Shown: positions 10,615 to 19,612 of the stretch, in pieces
Layout of the letters: each line of letters opens with the position of its first letter
Position numbering within the stretch: position 1 is the stretch's first letter
NCBI RefSeq assembly: GCF_001584165.1
Contig: NZ_CP013233.1
Coordinates: 1,178,001-1,242,000, forward strand
Length of the DNA stretch: 64,000 nucleotides
Reading direction: 5' to 3'
Source: Collimonas arenae
GTDB lineage: Bacteria; Pseudomonadota; Gammaproteobacteria; Burkholderiales; Burkholderiaceae_D
Position numbers and translations under genes: made by a program
Notes under the pieces: generated by a model
Seen by the model: only the letters and a program-made list of their open reading frames with translations
Databases searched by the model: none
What the model was told of the DNA's origin: nothing

Positions 10615-10665
10615 GAAATGCGCAAAAAATGCGCAAAAAATACGCATAGAAATGCGCGTAAAAAC
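10615..10665. repeat. Short degenerate direct repeats between LysR and the SMR gene
   Basis: The segment contains about four imperfect copies of an ATGCGCAAAAA-like unit (TGCGCAAAAAA, TGCGCAAAAAA, TACGCATAGAA, TGCGCGTAAAA). It separates the LysR stop from the SMR Shine-Dalgarno sequence. It could hold a binding site or arise by slippage. Confidence 0.4.
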
Positions 10666-10671
10666 GAAACG

Positions 10672-11568
10672 CTAATCGATAGCAGCGAACAGCTCTGTGA
10701 CGAAATCGACAAAAACCCTGACCTTGGCCGATAACTGGTGGCTCTGATGATAGACCACCGACACCGGCGGCCCTGGCGTGGCCCAGTCGGCCAGCACCGG
10801 CGTCAGCAGGCCGGCGTGGATCTGCGGATTGAGCGACAGCGTCAGCAACTGGACGATGCCGGCGCCGCTAGCGGCTGCGTGGATCAGGGTTTCCGCATGA
10901 TTGATGGCGATATTGCCGGGCGGCGCCCAGTTGAATTCTTGCTTGCCTTTGCTGAAGGTCCACGGCACGTTCTGGCCACTGTTGGGATGGATGAACGCCA
11001 GGCAACGGAAGCTGCTTAGTTCCTGCGGCGTGCGCGGAGTTCCGTGCTGCGCCAGGAATTCCGGCGCGGCGCAGCACAGGTTGCGGGTCTGGTAGATGCG
11101 CCGCGCCACCATGCTGGAATCCTTCAGCTCGCCGATGCGGATCCAGACATCGCCACGGCCTTCCACCATATCGACCATGCGGTCGCCGACATTGAGCCGG
11201 ATCGACAGATCGGGATACAGCGCACTGAAGCGCGCCAGCGCTGGCGCCAGGTAAATACGGGCGATCACGGTCGGCACATCGACCCGCAAAATGCCCTGCG
11301 GCGTGACGCGTCGGCCTTGCAGCCCGTCTTCCAGTTCGGTCATGTCGCCCAGCAGGCGCTGCGCCCGCTGGTAGCAGCTATGGCCATCATCTGTCAGGGA
11401 GATTTTGCGGGTGGTGCGGTTCAGCAGGCGCACGCCGAAATGCCGCTCCAGCGCGGCGATGTGGTTGGTGATGGTGGCGTTCGACATCTCCAGCTGCTCA
11501 GCGGCGCGGCTGAAACTGTTCAATTCCACCACTTGGCAAAATACCCGCAATGATTCCAGACGATCCAT
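10672..11568 (-). CDS. LysR family transcriptional regulator
   Basis: A 298-residue LysR-type regulator with an N-terminal winged helix (MDRLESLRVFCQVVELNSFSRAAEQLEMSNATI, about 1-60) and a C-terminal effector domain of the CrgA-like subgroup. It is divergent from the MFS-hmgA-fahA operon, the classical arrangement for a LysR protein that controls its neighbour, and lies upstream of the SMR gene on its own strand. The 136-base gap to the MFS gene contains two perfect palindromic sequences. Control of homogentisate catabolism is inferred from position only. Confidence 0.9.
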   Translation of the reverse strand: MDRLESLRVFCQVVELNSFSRAAEQLEMSNATITNHIAALERHFGVRLLNRTTRKISLTDDGHSCYQRAQRLLGDMTELEDGLQGRRVTPQGILRVDVPTVIARIYLAPALARFSALYPDLSIRLNVGDRMVDMVEGRGDVWIRIGELKDSSMVARRIYQTRNLCCAAPEFLAQHGTPRTPQELSSFRCLAFIHPNSGQNVPWTFSKGKQEFNWAPPGNIAINHAETLIHAAASGAGIVQLLTLSLNPQIHAGLLTPVLADWATPGPPVSVVYHQSHQLSAKVRVFVDFVTELFAAID

Positions 11569-11594
11569 GATGGCAATTTTATATTATTCAAGAT

Positions 11595-11679
11595 AATTAA
11601 AAAATGATTTTAATTATTGTCTATTTTTCTGATTCTTAAAAAGAATGATAATGCACGAAAACAGATCGTATCGATACGA
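11595..11679. promoter_or_regulatory. Palindromes in the LysR/MFS-hmgA divergent promoter region
   Basis: Two dyads lie in the intergenic region: AATTAAAA (11595-11602) with TTTTAATT (11608-11615), and the perfect 14-bp palindrome TCGTATCGATACGA (11666-11679), which ends 25 bases before the MFS start. Either may bind the LysR protein or another regulator. A SD of AGGAG is seen just before the MFS ATG. Confidence 0.45.
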
Positions 11680-11704
11680 CGCCAATACCTGACAGGAGAC
11701 ATGC

Positions 11705-13066
11705 ATGGCCATTGCGACAGATAGCACCCAGAGCAACGCGATAGACATTCCCGCCTTGATCGACTGCAGCCGCATCGGTGGTTTCCAGGTAGTCATGCTG
11801 ACCTTATGTGCGCTGTGCCTGATCATCGACGGCTTCGATGTGCAGGCGATGGGCTATGTGGCGCCTGCCATCATCCAGGAATGGGGGATCGCCAAGGGCA
11901 ACCTGGGGCCGGTGTTCGGCGCCGGATTGTTCGGCATGCTGCTCGGCTCCCTGACGTTCAGCATCTTGGCCGACCGCATAGGCCGCCGCCCGGTGCTGAT
12001 TGCCGCTACCTTGTTCTTTGCCGCCTGCATGTTGCTGACGCCGCTGGCCGGTACGGTCGAACAGCTGATTGCGTTACGCTTTATCACCGGCCTTGGCCTG
12101 GGCGCGATCATGCCGAATGCGATGGCGCTGGCCGGCGAATACAGTCCGCTGCGCAAGCGCGTGACCCTGATGATGCTGGTGTCGTGCGGCTTCACGCTGG
12201 GCGCGGTGTTGGGCGGCTTGCTGTCGGCGGCGCTGATTCCGCGCTTCGGCTGGCAATCGGTGTTCCATGTCGGCGGCGCGGTGCCGCTGGTGATCGGCGT
12301 GCTGATGATTTTCCTGTTGCCGGAGTCGATGCAGTTCCTGGTCCTGCGCGGCAAACGGCTGGAACAGGTCGGCAAGTGGCTGCGCCGTATTGATCCTGCC
12401 GTCGTGGTCGATCAGCAGACCCGCTACGTCGTCAATGAAAAGGCCGGCAAGGGCGCACCTGTGATGCAACTGTTCCAGGACGGGCGGGCCAAGGTTACGA
12501 TCCTGCTGTGGATCATCAATTTCATGAATCTGGTCAACCTGTATTTCCTGTCGAACTGGCTGCCGACGATAGCCAAGGATGCCGGCCTGTCGACTGCCAC
12601 CGCAGTGATGGCCGGCACCACATTGCAGATCGGCGGCACGCTTGGCACCTTGATCATGGGCCAGTTGATCGATCGCTCCAGTTTCCGCCGCGTGCTGATT
12701 CCGGCTTTCCTGATTGCCGGCGTCTCGGTGGCGTTGATCGGCCGTCCCGAGCTCTCACTGCTGTTCCTGTTTGCCAGCATCTTCGTCGCCGGCTTTTGCA
12801 TCGTCGGCGGCCAGCCTGCGGTGAATGCGCTGGCTGGCACCTATTATCCGACCACCTTGCGTTCGACCGGCATCGGCTGGAGCCTTGGGGTTGGTCGCAT
12901 CGGTTCGATTGTCGGGCCGGTACTGGGTGGTGAACTGATTCGTTGGAATTGGCCGAACAGCACGATTTTCATCGTACTGGCGGTGCCGGCGCTGGTGTCG
13001 GCCGCGATGCTGGTGCTGATGCAGGAAACTTCACATCGCAAGAATACGCAAGCTGCGATTGTTTAA
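11705..13066 (+). CDS. MFS transporter, aromatic acid:H+ symporter type
   Basis: This 453-residue, 12-helix inner-membrane transporter belongs to the AAHS group (PcaK/BenK relatives), which import aromatic acids with protons. The group signature [15 protein letters not shown] is in helix 1, and [10 protein letters not shown] is the cytoplasmic MFS loop motif. It is the first gene of an operon with hmgA and fahA (about 29 bases before hmgA), so a substrate such as homogentisate or another aromatic acid that feeds into it is likely. AGGAG precedes the start. The precise substrate is inference. Confidence 0.9.
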   Translation: MAIATDSTQSNAIDIPALIDCSRIGGFQVVMLTLCALCLIIDGFDVQAMGYVAPAIIQEWGIAKGNLGPVFGAGLFGMLLGSLTFSILADRIGRRPVLIAATLFFAACMLLTPLAGTVEQLIALRFITGLGLGAIMPNAMALAGEYSPLRKRVTLMMLVSCGFTLGAVLGGLLSAALIPRFGWQSVFHVGGAVPLVIGVLMIFLLPESMQFLVLRGKRLEQVGKWLRRIDPAVVVDQQTRYVVNEKAGKGAPVMQLFQDGRAKVTILLWIINFMNLVNLYFLSNWLPTIAKDAGLSTATAVMAGTTLQIGGTLGTLIMGQLIDRSSFRRVLIPAFLIAGVSVALIGRPELSLLFLFASIFVAGFCIVGGQPAVNALAGTYYPTTLRSTGIGWSLGVGRIGSIVGPVLGGELIRWNWPNSTIFIVLAVPALVSAAMLVLMQETSHRKNTQAAIV

Positions 13067-13095
13067 GATCAGAACTTGAACCAAGGATAAAAACC

Positions 13096-14400
13096 ATGGA
13101 AAACACACTCCGCTACCAGACCGGATTTTGCAATGACTTTGCCAGCGAAGCCTTGTCCGGCGCGTTGCCGCTTGCACAGAATTCACCGCAGAAGGCGCCT
13201 TATGGCCTGTACGCAGAACAACTCTCCGGCACCGCATTCACCGCGCCGCGCGCGCACAACCGGCGCTCCTGGCTATACCGGATTCGTCCCGGCGCGATGC
13301 ATCACGCCTTTGAGAAAATCGAACACGGCTTGCTAACCAGCGGACCGTTCACGGCGGTCGATACGCCGCCTAACCAGCTGCGCTGGAATTCGCTGCCGCT
13401 CCCGGCAGATGACCGGCCAACCGATTTCATCGATGGCATCGTCACCTTTGCCGGTAACGGCGATCCGGCGGCGCAAGCCGGCATTGCGATTCACCTGTAC
13501 GTGGCGAATCGTTCGATGCATGATCGCTTCTTCTACAATGCCGACGGTGAACTGTTGATCGTGCCGCAGCAAGGGCGTTTGCTGGCCAGGACTGAAATGG
13601 GCCTGCTCGACGTCAAGCCGGGTGAAATTGTGGTGATTCCACGTGGCGTGCGCTTTCGCATTGAATTGCCGGACGGTGCGGCGCGTGGCTACATTTGCGA
13701 AAACTACGGCGCGGCTTTCCAACTGCCGGAACTGGGTCCGATCGGCGCCAACGGTTTGGCCAATGCTCGTGATTTCCAGGCCCCGGTCGCTGCCTATGAG
13801 GATCGTGAAGGTGAGTTCCAGTTGCTGGCGAAATTCGGCGGCAAGCTGTGGGCGGCGCGCATTGACCATTCGCCGCTGGACGTGGTGGCCTGGCACGGTA
13901 ACTACGCACCCTATAAATACGACTTGAGTTTGTTCAATACCATCAACACGGTCAGCTACGATCATCCTGATCCGTCGATTTTCACGGTGCTGACTTCGCC
14001 GTCGGATACCGCCGGTACCGCCAACGTCGATTTCGTGATTTTCCCGTCGCGTTGGATGGTGGCCGAGCACACATTCCGCCCGCCATGGTTCCACCGCAAC
14101 GTCATGAGCGAATACATGGGGCTGATTCACGGCGCCTACGATGCCAAGGCCGACGGTTTCACGCCCGGCGGCGGCAGCCTGCACAATTGCATGAGTGGCC
14201 ACGGCCCCGATGCCGCTACTTTCGACAAGGCATCCAATGCCACATTGGCGCCGCATCGCATCGACAATACAATGGCCTTCATGTTCGAAAGCCGCTACCT
14301 GATTCATCCGACGCCATACGCGTTGGCGACGCCGCAATTGCAGCGTGATTACTTGCAATGCTGGCATGGCTTGCAAAAGCATTTCAACGGTCAACCTTAA
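13096..14400 (+). CDS. hmgA: Homogentisate 1,2-dioxygenase
   Basis: HmgA is a non-haem Fe(II) enzyme that opens the homogentisate ring to maleylacetoacetate in tyrosine and phenylalanine catabolism. The protein from ATG 13096 is 434 residues, normal for the family, and starts with the typical [20 protein letters not shown]. The iron-site region near the C-terminal third is [18 protein letters not shown] with its histidine and glutamate, and [15 protein letters not shown] supplies further conserved histidines. Longer reading frames that start inside the MFS gene are artefacts. The stop codon overlaps the fahA start (TAATG), so the two are translationally coupled. Confidence 0.97.
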   Translation: MENTLRYQTGFCNDFASEALSGALPLAQNSPQKAPYGLYAEQLSGTAFTAPRAHNRRSWLYRIRPGAMHHAFEKIEHGLLTSGPFTAVDTPPNQLRWNSLPLPADDRPTDFIDGIVTFAGNGDPAAQAGIAIHLYVANRSMHDRFFYNADGELLIVPQQGRLLARTEMGLLDVKPGEIVVIPRGVRFRIELPDGAARGYICENYGAAFQLPELGPIGANGLANARDFQAPVAAYEDREGEFQLLAKFGGKLWAARIDHSPLDVVAWHGNYAPYKYDLSLFNTINTVSYDHPDPSIFTVLTSPSDTAGTANVDFVIFPSRWMVAEHTFRPPWFHRNVMSEYMGLIHGAYDAKADGFTPGGGSLHNCMSGHGPDAATFDKASNATLAPHRIDNTMAFMFESRYLIHPTPYALATPQLQRDYLQCWHGLQKHFNGQP

Positions 14401-15683
14401 TGAAAAAAGACATCATGCAAACCAACGATCCAACATTGAAATCATTTATCCCGACGCCGCCGGAGTCGCATTTTCCAATCCAGAACCTGCCGTTCGGCGT
14501 GTTCAGCACGGCCGCCGATCCGGCGCCGCGCGTGGGCGTGGCAATCGGCGATCATATCCTCGATCTGGCTGCGATTGCCGAGGCCGGGCTGTTGAATGTC
14601 AAACCGGAAATTTTCCGTCAGGCCAGCCTCAACGCATTTATCGCACTCGGCCGCCCGACATGGCGCGGCACCCGTGCCGCCATCAGCGATCTACTGCGCG
14701 CCGACAACCTGCAACTGCGCGATAACCAGGCGTTGCGCGCCAAAGCATTGGTTGCACAAGATCAAGCAACGCTGCATCTGCCGGTAGAGATTCCAGGCTA
14801 TACCGATTTCTATTCGTCGATGGAACATGCAACCAACGTCGGCTCGATGTTCCGCGATCCGGCCAATGCGCTGCTGCCGAACTGGTTGCACATCCCGATC
14901 GGCTACAACGGCCGCGCCAGTTCAGTGGTGGTCAGCGGCACGCCGGTGCAACGTCCGAACGGCCAGCTGAAATTGCCGGATGCCGAAGCGCCGGTATTTG
15001 GCGCTTGCCGCAAACTCGATTTCGAACTGGAAACCGGCTTCATCATCGGCCAGCCGAATGCGCTAGGTGAGCCGATTGATATCGCCAATGCCGAGCAGCA
15101 TATTTTCGGCATGGTGCTGCTCAATGACTGGAGCGCGCGTGATTTGCAGCAATGGGAATACGTACCGCTCGGTCCGTTCAACAGCAAGTCGTTTGCGACT
15201 TCGATTTCGCCATGGGTGGTCAGCATGGATGCATTGGAGCCGTTCCGGGCCGAGAGCCCGGTGCAGCAACCAGAGCCGTTGCCATATTTGAAGCAGAGCG
15301 GAAAAAACGGTTACGACATCACACTGGAAGTCTCGCTCAAGGCAGGCCAAAGCGCAGCGCCGCAAACCATCTGCCGCACCAATTTCAAGGCGATGTATTG
15401 GACCATGGTGCAACAGCTGGCGCATCATACGGTATCGGGCTGCAATACGCGCATCGGTGACCTGATGGGTTCAGGTACGATCAGCGGCAGCACGCCAGGC
15501 GCCTACGGCAGCTTGCTGGAACTGACCTGGAACGGCAAGAATCCGCTGGTGCTGGCGGACGGCAGCCAGCGCACGTTTATTCAGGATGGCGATGAAGTGG
15601 CGATGACTGGCTGGTGTCAGGGCGACGGTTACCGGGTCGGCTTCGGCGCGGTCAGTGGCAAGGTATTGCCGGCGCGAGGGTGA
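14400..15683 (+). CDS. fahA: Fumarylacetoacetase
   Basis: FahA hydrolyses fumarylacetoacetate to fumarate and acetoacetate, the last step of homogentisate degradation. Conserved segments include PGYTDFYSSMEHATNVGSMF, with metal-binding Asp and active-site His, FELETGFIIGQPN, FGMVLLNDWSARDLQQWEYVPLGPF and GDLMGSGTISGS. I annotate the start at ATG 14400, which overlaps the hmgA stop; a second ATG at 14415 would give a five-residue shorter protein and is about equally possible. No maleylacetoacetate isomerase gene is seen nearby, so that step is encoded elsewhere or occurs spontaneously/with glutathione. Confidence 0.96.
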   Translation: MKKDIMQTNDPTLKSFIPTPPESHFPIQNLPFGVFSTAADPAPRVGVAIGDHILDLAAIAEAGLLNVKPEIFRQASLNAFIALGRPTWRGTRAAISDLLRADNLQLRDNQALRAKALVAQDQATLHLPVEIPGYTDFYSSMEHATNVGSMFRDPANALLPNWLHIPIGYNGRASSVVVSGTPVQRPNGQLKLPDAEAPVFGACRKLDFELETGFIIGQPNALGEPIDIANAEQHIFGMVLLNDWSARDLQQWEYVPLGPFNSKSFATSISPWVVSMDALEPFRAESPVQQPEPLPYLKQSGKNGYDITLEVSLKAGQSAAPQTICRTNFKAMYWTMVQQLAHHTVSGCNTRIGDLMGSGTISGSTPGAYGSLLELTWNGKNPLVLADGSQRTFIQDGDEVAMTGWCQGDGYRVGFGAVSGKVLPARG

Positions 15684-15830
15684 GGAAAGCAGGAGCAAAA
15701 TCCATGCGCAATGCAAAGAGAATTGCTCATGGTTGTGCCACCTGTTGCAAGACCTACTGAAAATCTGAAAAAAGACCGTCAGATGAAAAATTGCGTTGTT
15801 TACCAGGGCATGTGTCGGTGTACAAGATGT

Positions 15831-15854
15831 AAAAAAGCCGCCTCGAAGGCGGCT
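15831..15854 (-). terminator. Rho-independent terminator for lpxO
   Basis: AGCCGCCT (15836-15843) and AGGCGGCT (15847-15854) form a perfect 8-bp stem with a CGA loop. Six A residues on the plus strand give a T tract on the minus strand. The region 15684-15921 holds no other feature I can support. Confidence 0.85.
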
Positions 15855-15921
15855 GAGAGCGGTGCAAACGCTATCGGCGCTGCGCCCGGCTCGCGCGCTT
15901 AATGCTGCCGGGGAGCGTGCC

Positions 15922-16824
15922 TCAAAGATAAATGATGGCGAGCACCGCGCCAATGATCAGTCCGAATTTGATGCAGAGGTACAGCGGCTTGCTGAACTTC
16001 TTCAGGCGGCGGCGATATTGGCCGGCAGCCCAGACGAAGCGGAACAGCTTGTTGATGCCGCCGGTTTCGTCGCCGGTTTCGTTCGGTGAGGCGGCGGCGC
16101 TCATCATGTGGCGCCCGAGCCAGCGGTTGATTGCTTGCGCCCAGCGGTAGCGCATTGGCCGTTCGATGTCACAGAAGATGATGATGCGGTTGACGTCGGT
16201 GCCGTTCTGCGCCCAGTGGATATAGGTTTCGTCGAATACCACGCCTTGGCCATCGCGCCAGCTGTAGCGTTGCTGATTGACTTCAATGAAGCAGCGGTCG
16301 TCGTTCGGCGTGACCAGGCCGAGGTGATAGCGTAGCGAACCGGCAAACGGGTCGCGGTGCGGATTGAGTGTGCCGCCCGGCGCCAGTTCAGCAAACATCG
16401 CGGCCTTGACGCTTGGGGTCTGGCGCAGCAGCGCCACGGTCTTCGGGCAGAACTGTTCTGCCGACGGATGGCTGGCGTCATACCATTTCAGATAAAAGCG
16501 TTTCCAGCCGGCCTTGAAGAAAGAGTTGAAGCCGGCGTCGTCGTTCTTTTCCGCCGCGCGGATTTTTTCCAGGCCGATCAGACCCTTGGCCTCATCGCGA
16601 ATGGTTTCCCAGTTGTCTTCCAGTATTTTCAGGTCTTTGAAAGTGCTGGTCGGCAGGTAAGGCGTGTTGGTCGGCACCTTGGAAAACATGTACATGAAGA
16701 TGTTCAGCGGCGCCATGATCGACGAGTGGTCGAACAGCTGGCGGAAGAACGGCAGACGTGCCTTGCCGCGGAAGTGCACATACAACACCGATAAAAGAAA
16801 AATACTGACTACTGCCCATTTCAT
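15922..16824 (-). CDS. lpxO: Lipid A 2-hydroxylase LpxO-like (aspartyl/asparaginyl beta-hydroxylase family)
   Basis: LpxO is a membrane-bound Fe(II)/2-oxoglutarate dioxygenase that hydroxylates the secondary acyl chain of lipid A. From the ATG at 16824, preceded by GGAG, the protein is 300 residues, close to Salmonella LpxO (302). It has an N-terminal membrane helix (MKWAVVSIFLLSVLYVHF), the iron ligands in LNPHRDPFAGSLRYHLGL and ETYIHWAQNGTDVNR, the 2-oxoglutarate-binding arginine after the second histidine, and a hydrophobic C-terminal anchor. An in-frame upstream extension of 45 residues lacks family similarity. Substrate is inferred. Confidence 0.9.
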   Translation of the reverse strand: MKWAVVSIFLLSVLYVHFRGKARLPFFRQLFDHSSIMAPLNIFMYMFSKVPTNTPYLPTSTFKDLKILEDNWETIRDEAKGLIGLEKIRAAEKNDDAGFNSFFKAGWKRFYLKWYDASHPSAEQFCPKTVALLRQTPSVKAAMFAELAPGGTLNPHRDPFAGSLRYHLGLVTPNDDRCFIEVNQQRYSWRDGQGVVFDETYIHWAQNGTDVNRIIIFCDIERPMRYRWAQAINRWLGRHMMSAAASPNETGDETGGINKLFRFVWAAGQYRRRLKKFSKPLYLCIKFGLIIGAVLAIIYL

Positions 16825-17369
16825 AAAAATGTGCTCCGTTTCAAAAAAAGCTTGGCCGACGGCAAATGCGCGGCGTTCCTGTGGTGGGAAGGAGGAAGGA
16901 ATACTGCCATAAATCAGGTCAGCCGCCATTTTATCCCTTTTGCTGCTCCTTATTGCCAACTTGTGTCGTTTGTTAACTGAACGAGTGGGCTGTCACAGCT
17001 CGCTAGTTGCATGGGAGAATGTTTGCGACGCGCCGGCTATCGTTGCCGCGACCGATATTTCGATGTTAAGATTGCGCCTCCTTAGGGGAGTAGCCGCCTT
17101 CGAAACTTTCGAAGAGCGCATGTCAACATACTTGGCGCTGTACCAAATTTACGCCATGGCATGCGCGACCGCACGGTTTGGCAAGACCTATGGTGCATTC
17201 CTTTTCCTGGCCGGGCGAAGGCATTGTGCCATTCGTCAGCGCCCGGCCCTCAGGATTTCCATATGTTTATCTATCGCCATCGGCATTGTCCACAGATTGC
17301 CGCAGCCAGCTTGAATACCTCGTTTTCCGTCTTGTCCGATGTCGCCATTGTCCCTGCAGGAGCACGCGC
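16825..17369. other. 545-base intergenic region between lpxO and the cation exchanger gene
   Basis: No ORF here resembles a known protein. The only structure I see is a hyphenated palindrome TTCGAAA-C-TTTCGAA at 17099-17113 and a CTCC/GGGGAG mini-hairpin just before it (about 17078-17091). The region must carry the promoters of both divergent genes, but no strong -35/-10 pair stands out. An in-frame extension of the exchanger ORF into this region is not supported. Confidence 0.5.
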
Positions 17370-18374
17370 ATGATGCTCGCTATCGCATTATTGCTGGGTT
17401 CCGCCGTCGTCATCTACTTATCGTGTGAATATTTTGTCAATAGCATCGAATGGGTCGGGCGTCGCCTCGGTATTGCGCAAAGCGCGGTAGGTACAGTGCT
17501 GGCAGCATTTGGTACGGCGCTGCCGGAAAGCGTGGTGACTTTCGTCGCCGTGGTGTTCGGACGCGATGCCGCGCATCGGGAAATCGGTGTTGGCGCTGCG
17601 CTGGGCGGCCCTCTTGTACTGGCGACCATCGCCTACGCGGTGGTCGGCCTGATGTTTGTCCTGAACCGCAAGAAGCTCGGCGGCATCCTGCTGTCGGCTA
17701 GCGCTGCCCAGCGCTTGAGCCGGGACCAGGCCTGGTTCATCGGCATCTTCCTGCTCAAGGTTGGGCTGGGGCTGGTTGCGTTCACGCTCAAGCCGTGGCT
17801 TGGCATTCTTTTCCTGCTGGCCTACGGCGTGTATATCTGGGGCGAGATGCGCAAGGAAGAAGACGCCGATGCCGAAGTGCATGACCTGGAGCCGCTGAAA
17901 TTCCGGCCGCACAATCCGCAGCCTGGCATCGGCTGGGCCTTGCTCCAGACGCTGGTGGCGCTGGTGGTGATTTTCCTGAGTTCGCAGCTGTTCGTGCATC
18001 AACTGGGAGAAGTCTCGCCTTGGCTCGGTATTTCGCCGCAACTGACGGCACTGCTGCTCAGCCCGATCGCCACTGAGCTGCCGGAAATCCTCAACGCCGT
18101 GATCTGGGTGCGCCAAGGTAAGCAGACGCTGGCACTCAGCAACATCAGCGGCGCCATGATGATCCAGGCCACCATTCCGACCGCGCTGGTGCTGATCTTC
18201 ACGCCCTGGATGCTGGGGCCGGCACTGTTATGGGCGGCGGCAGTCACCATGCTGTCGATGCTGGGGTTGTATGCGCTACTGCGCAAAGGCATGCTGACCG
18301 GTGGGCGGCTGGCGTTGTTCGGCGTGCTGTACCTGTTGTTTGCCGCCGGGTTAGGGACTATCGGCGTGCATTGA
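17370..18374 (+). CDS. Sodium/calcium exchanger family (CaCA) membrane protein
   Basis: This 334-residue protein has about ten hydrophobic segments and the two inverted alpha-repeat motifs of the cation:proton/sodium antiporters: GTALPESVVTFVAV in the first half and SPIATELPEILNAVIW in the second, each with the ion-coordinating glutamate. A hydrophilic loop in the middle (KEEDADAEVHDLEPLKF) joins the halves. The start at 17370 is supported by GCAGGAG seven bases upstream. It probably exports calcium or another cation across the inner membrane; ion specificity is unknown. Confidence 0.9.
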   Translation: MMLAIALLLGSAVVIYLSCEYFVNSIEWVGRRLGIAQSAVGTVLAAFGTALPESVVTFVAVVFGRDAAHREIGVGAALGGPLVLATIAYAVVGLMFVLNRKKLGGILLSASAAQRLSRDQAWFIGIFLLKVGLGLVAFTLKPWLGILFLLAYGVYIWGEMRKEEDADAEVHDLEPLKFRPHNPQPGIGWALLQTLVALVVIFLSSQLFVHQLGEVSPWLGISPQLTALLLSPIATELPEILNAVIWVRQGKQTLALSNISGAMMIQATIPTALVLIFTPWMLGPALLWAAAVTMLSMLGLYALLRKGMLTGGRLALFGVLYLLFAAGLGTIGVH

Positions 18375-18380
18375 ACCGGC

Positions 18381-18713
18381 TCAGGCGCGTGCGCCCAGGG
18401 CAATCACGGCAGCACCTGCCAACGCCAGTCCGGCGCCGAGCAGGTCGCTCCACCTGGGCGTAACGCCATCGACGCTCCAGAGCCAGAAGATGGCGGTGGC
18501 GATATACACCGCGCCATAGGCCGCATATACGCGGCCGCTGGCGATCGGATGCAACGTCAGCAGCCAGACGAACGCTAGCAGGCTGATCGTGGCTGGCAAC
18601 AGCAGCCACGCCGAACCTTTGCCGGACAGCCAGAGCATAGGCAGGTAACAGCCGAGCAATTCGGCGATGGCGGTCAGCAGGAATAATCCAAAGGTCTTGG
18701 TGATGGTCAGCAT
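18381..18713 (-). CDS. ynfA: YnfA family inner-membrane protein (UPF0060)
   Basis: A 110-residue, four-helix membrane protein closely matching E. coli YnfA (108 residues), including [33 protein letters not shown] and the helix-4 region. The family is related to small multidrug transporters and has been linked to efflux. It is convergent with the exchanger gene (7-base gap) and divergent from the guanidine exporter gene. Confidence 0.93.
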   Translation of the reverse strand: MLTITKTFGLFLLTAIAELLGCYLPMLWLSGKGSAWLLLPATISLLAFVWLLTLHPIASGRVYAAYGAVYIATAIFWLWSVDGVTPRWSDLLGAGLALAGAAVIALGARA

Positions 18714-18826
18714 GAAATTGATCGATTTGAAGTAGTCATTGTGTCAGCAATCTGTGGGCATTTCTTGCCGCATCGGTTGCGGCACGTGAAAATTACCTGC
18801 GTGCTATTCTTGGCTTTTACACCACG

Positions 18827-18884
18827 GTGTCTGGACGACCTGACACTGTATCTTATCCGGGGACGACCCCATTTTTTCAGGAGG
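18827..18884 (+). promoter_or_regulatory. Guanidine-II (mini-ykkC) riboswitch
   Basis: Two short hairpins with ACGA loops are visible: GTGTC-T-GG/CC-T-GACAC with loop ACGA (18827-18846), and GGGG/CCCC with loop ACGA (18859-18870). A T-rich spacer and the SD AGGAGG (18879-18884) follow, directly before the SMR guanidine exporter gene. Paired stem-loops with ACGR loops ahead of a Gdx/SugE gene are the definition of the guanidine-II class, which turns on expression when guanidinium binds. The SD lies just after the second hairpin, consistent with translational control. Confidence 0.92.
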
Positions 18885-18888
18885 TCGC

Positions 18889-19209
18889 ATGGCCTGGGTG
18901 ATTCTTTTTCTTGCCGGTATCGCTGAAGTGATCTGGGCGGTTGGTCTTAAATATTCAGAAGGTTTTACGCGCACCTGGCCATCGGTGATTACGGTGGTCG
19001 GCATGGCGATCAGTATCTGGTTGCTGGCCTTGGCGATGCGCACTTTACCGCTCGGTACGGCATATGCCGTCTGGACCGGCATTGGCGCGGTCGGCTCGTT
19101 CATCGCCGGTATTCTGTTGATGGGAGAGGCCGTCAACGCCGCGCGCATTGTCAGCGTGAGTTTGATCGTGCTGGGACTGATCGGGTTGAAGCTGTCTTCG
19201 GCGAGCTGA
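18889..19209 (+). CDS. gdx: Guanidinium exporter Gdx (SugE, SMR family)
   Basis: This 106-residue, four-helix SMR protein exports guanidinium in exchange for protons. It matches the Gdx subtype rather than EmrE: Glu13 sits in [20 protein letters not shown], with the Gdx-typical tryptophan after it, and [20 protein letters not shown] and [11 protein letters not shown] follow. A guanidine-II riboswitch lies immediately upstream, which strongly supports the substrate. AGGAGG is spaced four bases before the ATG. Confidence 0.96.
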   Translation: MAWVILFLAGIAEVIWAVGLKYSEGFTRTWPSVITVVGMAISIWLLALAMRTLPLGTAYAVWTGIGAVGSFIAGILLMGEAVNAARIVSVSLIVLGLIGLKLSSAS

Positions 19210-19225
19210 GCTGTCGCTTATACGG

Positions 19226-19546
19226 TTATGCGGCAGCCTTGTTTTTTTCGTTTGTGGTGGCGCTCTTGAGCTGTTGGCCGGCTTGGGTTTTCAAGGTTTG
19301 ATAACGCAGGCAGGTGACGCGCAGGAAAGAAGAAAAATTGCTGGCTTCACCGAAATGCGCGGTGACTTCGCCATGCAGTTTTGCGATTAGCTGGCTGGTG
19401 GTCATGTCATTATCCGCGGCCAGTTCAGCCAGGGTTTGCCAGAACAGGTTCTCTAGCTTGATGGTGGTGATGACGCCCATGATGCGTACCGAGCGGGTAC
19501 GCGATTCATACAAGATCGGATCGGCTTGCGCGTAGATTTGACACAT
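19226..19546 (-). CDS. Ribbon-helix-helix domain protein
   Basis: I start this gene at ATG 19546 (106 residues), which has AGAGGTG about eight bases upstream; a longer frame adds 20 unconserved residues. The central segment SVRIMGVITTIKLENLFWQTLAELAADNDMTTSQLIAKL looks like the RHH_4 type of predicted DNA-binding domain, in which a strand is followed by two helices. The C-terminus is basic and Ala/Lys-rich. Targets are unknown. It sits between the guanidine exporter (convergent) and a PfpI-like gene on the same strand, 66 bases downstream of it. Confidence 0.75.
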   Translation of the reverse strand: MCQIYAQADPILYESRTRSVRIMGVITTIKLENLFWQTLAELAADNDMTTSQLIAKLHGEVTAHFGEASNFSSFLRVTCLRYQTLKTQAGQQLKSATTNEKNKAAA

Positions 19547-19612
19547 CAAACACCTCTGAAATGTTGAAACATCTGGTGCAAGCGGCGTCGCAGCCGCTTG
19601 CATCATGCTACA

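Noticed and set aside
9280..10647. Long minus-strand open frame opposite srkA
   Set aside because: Runs through srkA and the SMR gene in a non-coding frame with no domain.
15711..15902. Small ORF between fahA and the lpxO terminator
   Set aside because: It reads through the lpxO terminator, lacks an SD and has no resemblance to a known protein.
17070..17115. CCTCCTTAGG-like sequence and TTCGAAA palindrome as a third anti-SD RNA
   Set aside because: The closing stem, conserved CTGTCTC and terminator of the two real copies are absent.
16940..17314. 124-codon open frame in the 545-base gap
   Set aside because: No SD, no similarity to known domains, and cysteine/arginine-rich composition suggests chance.
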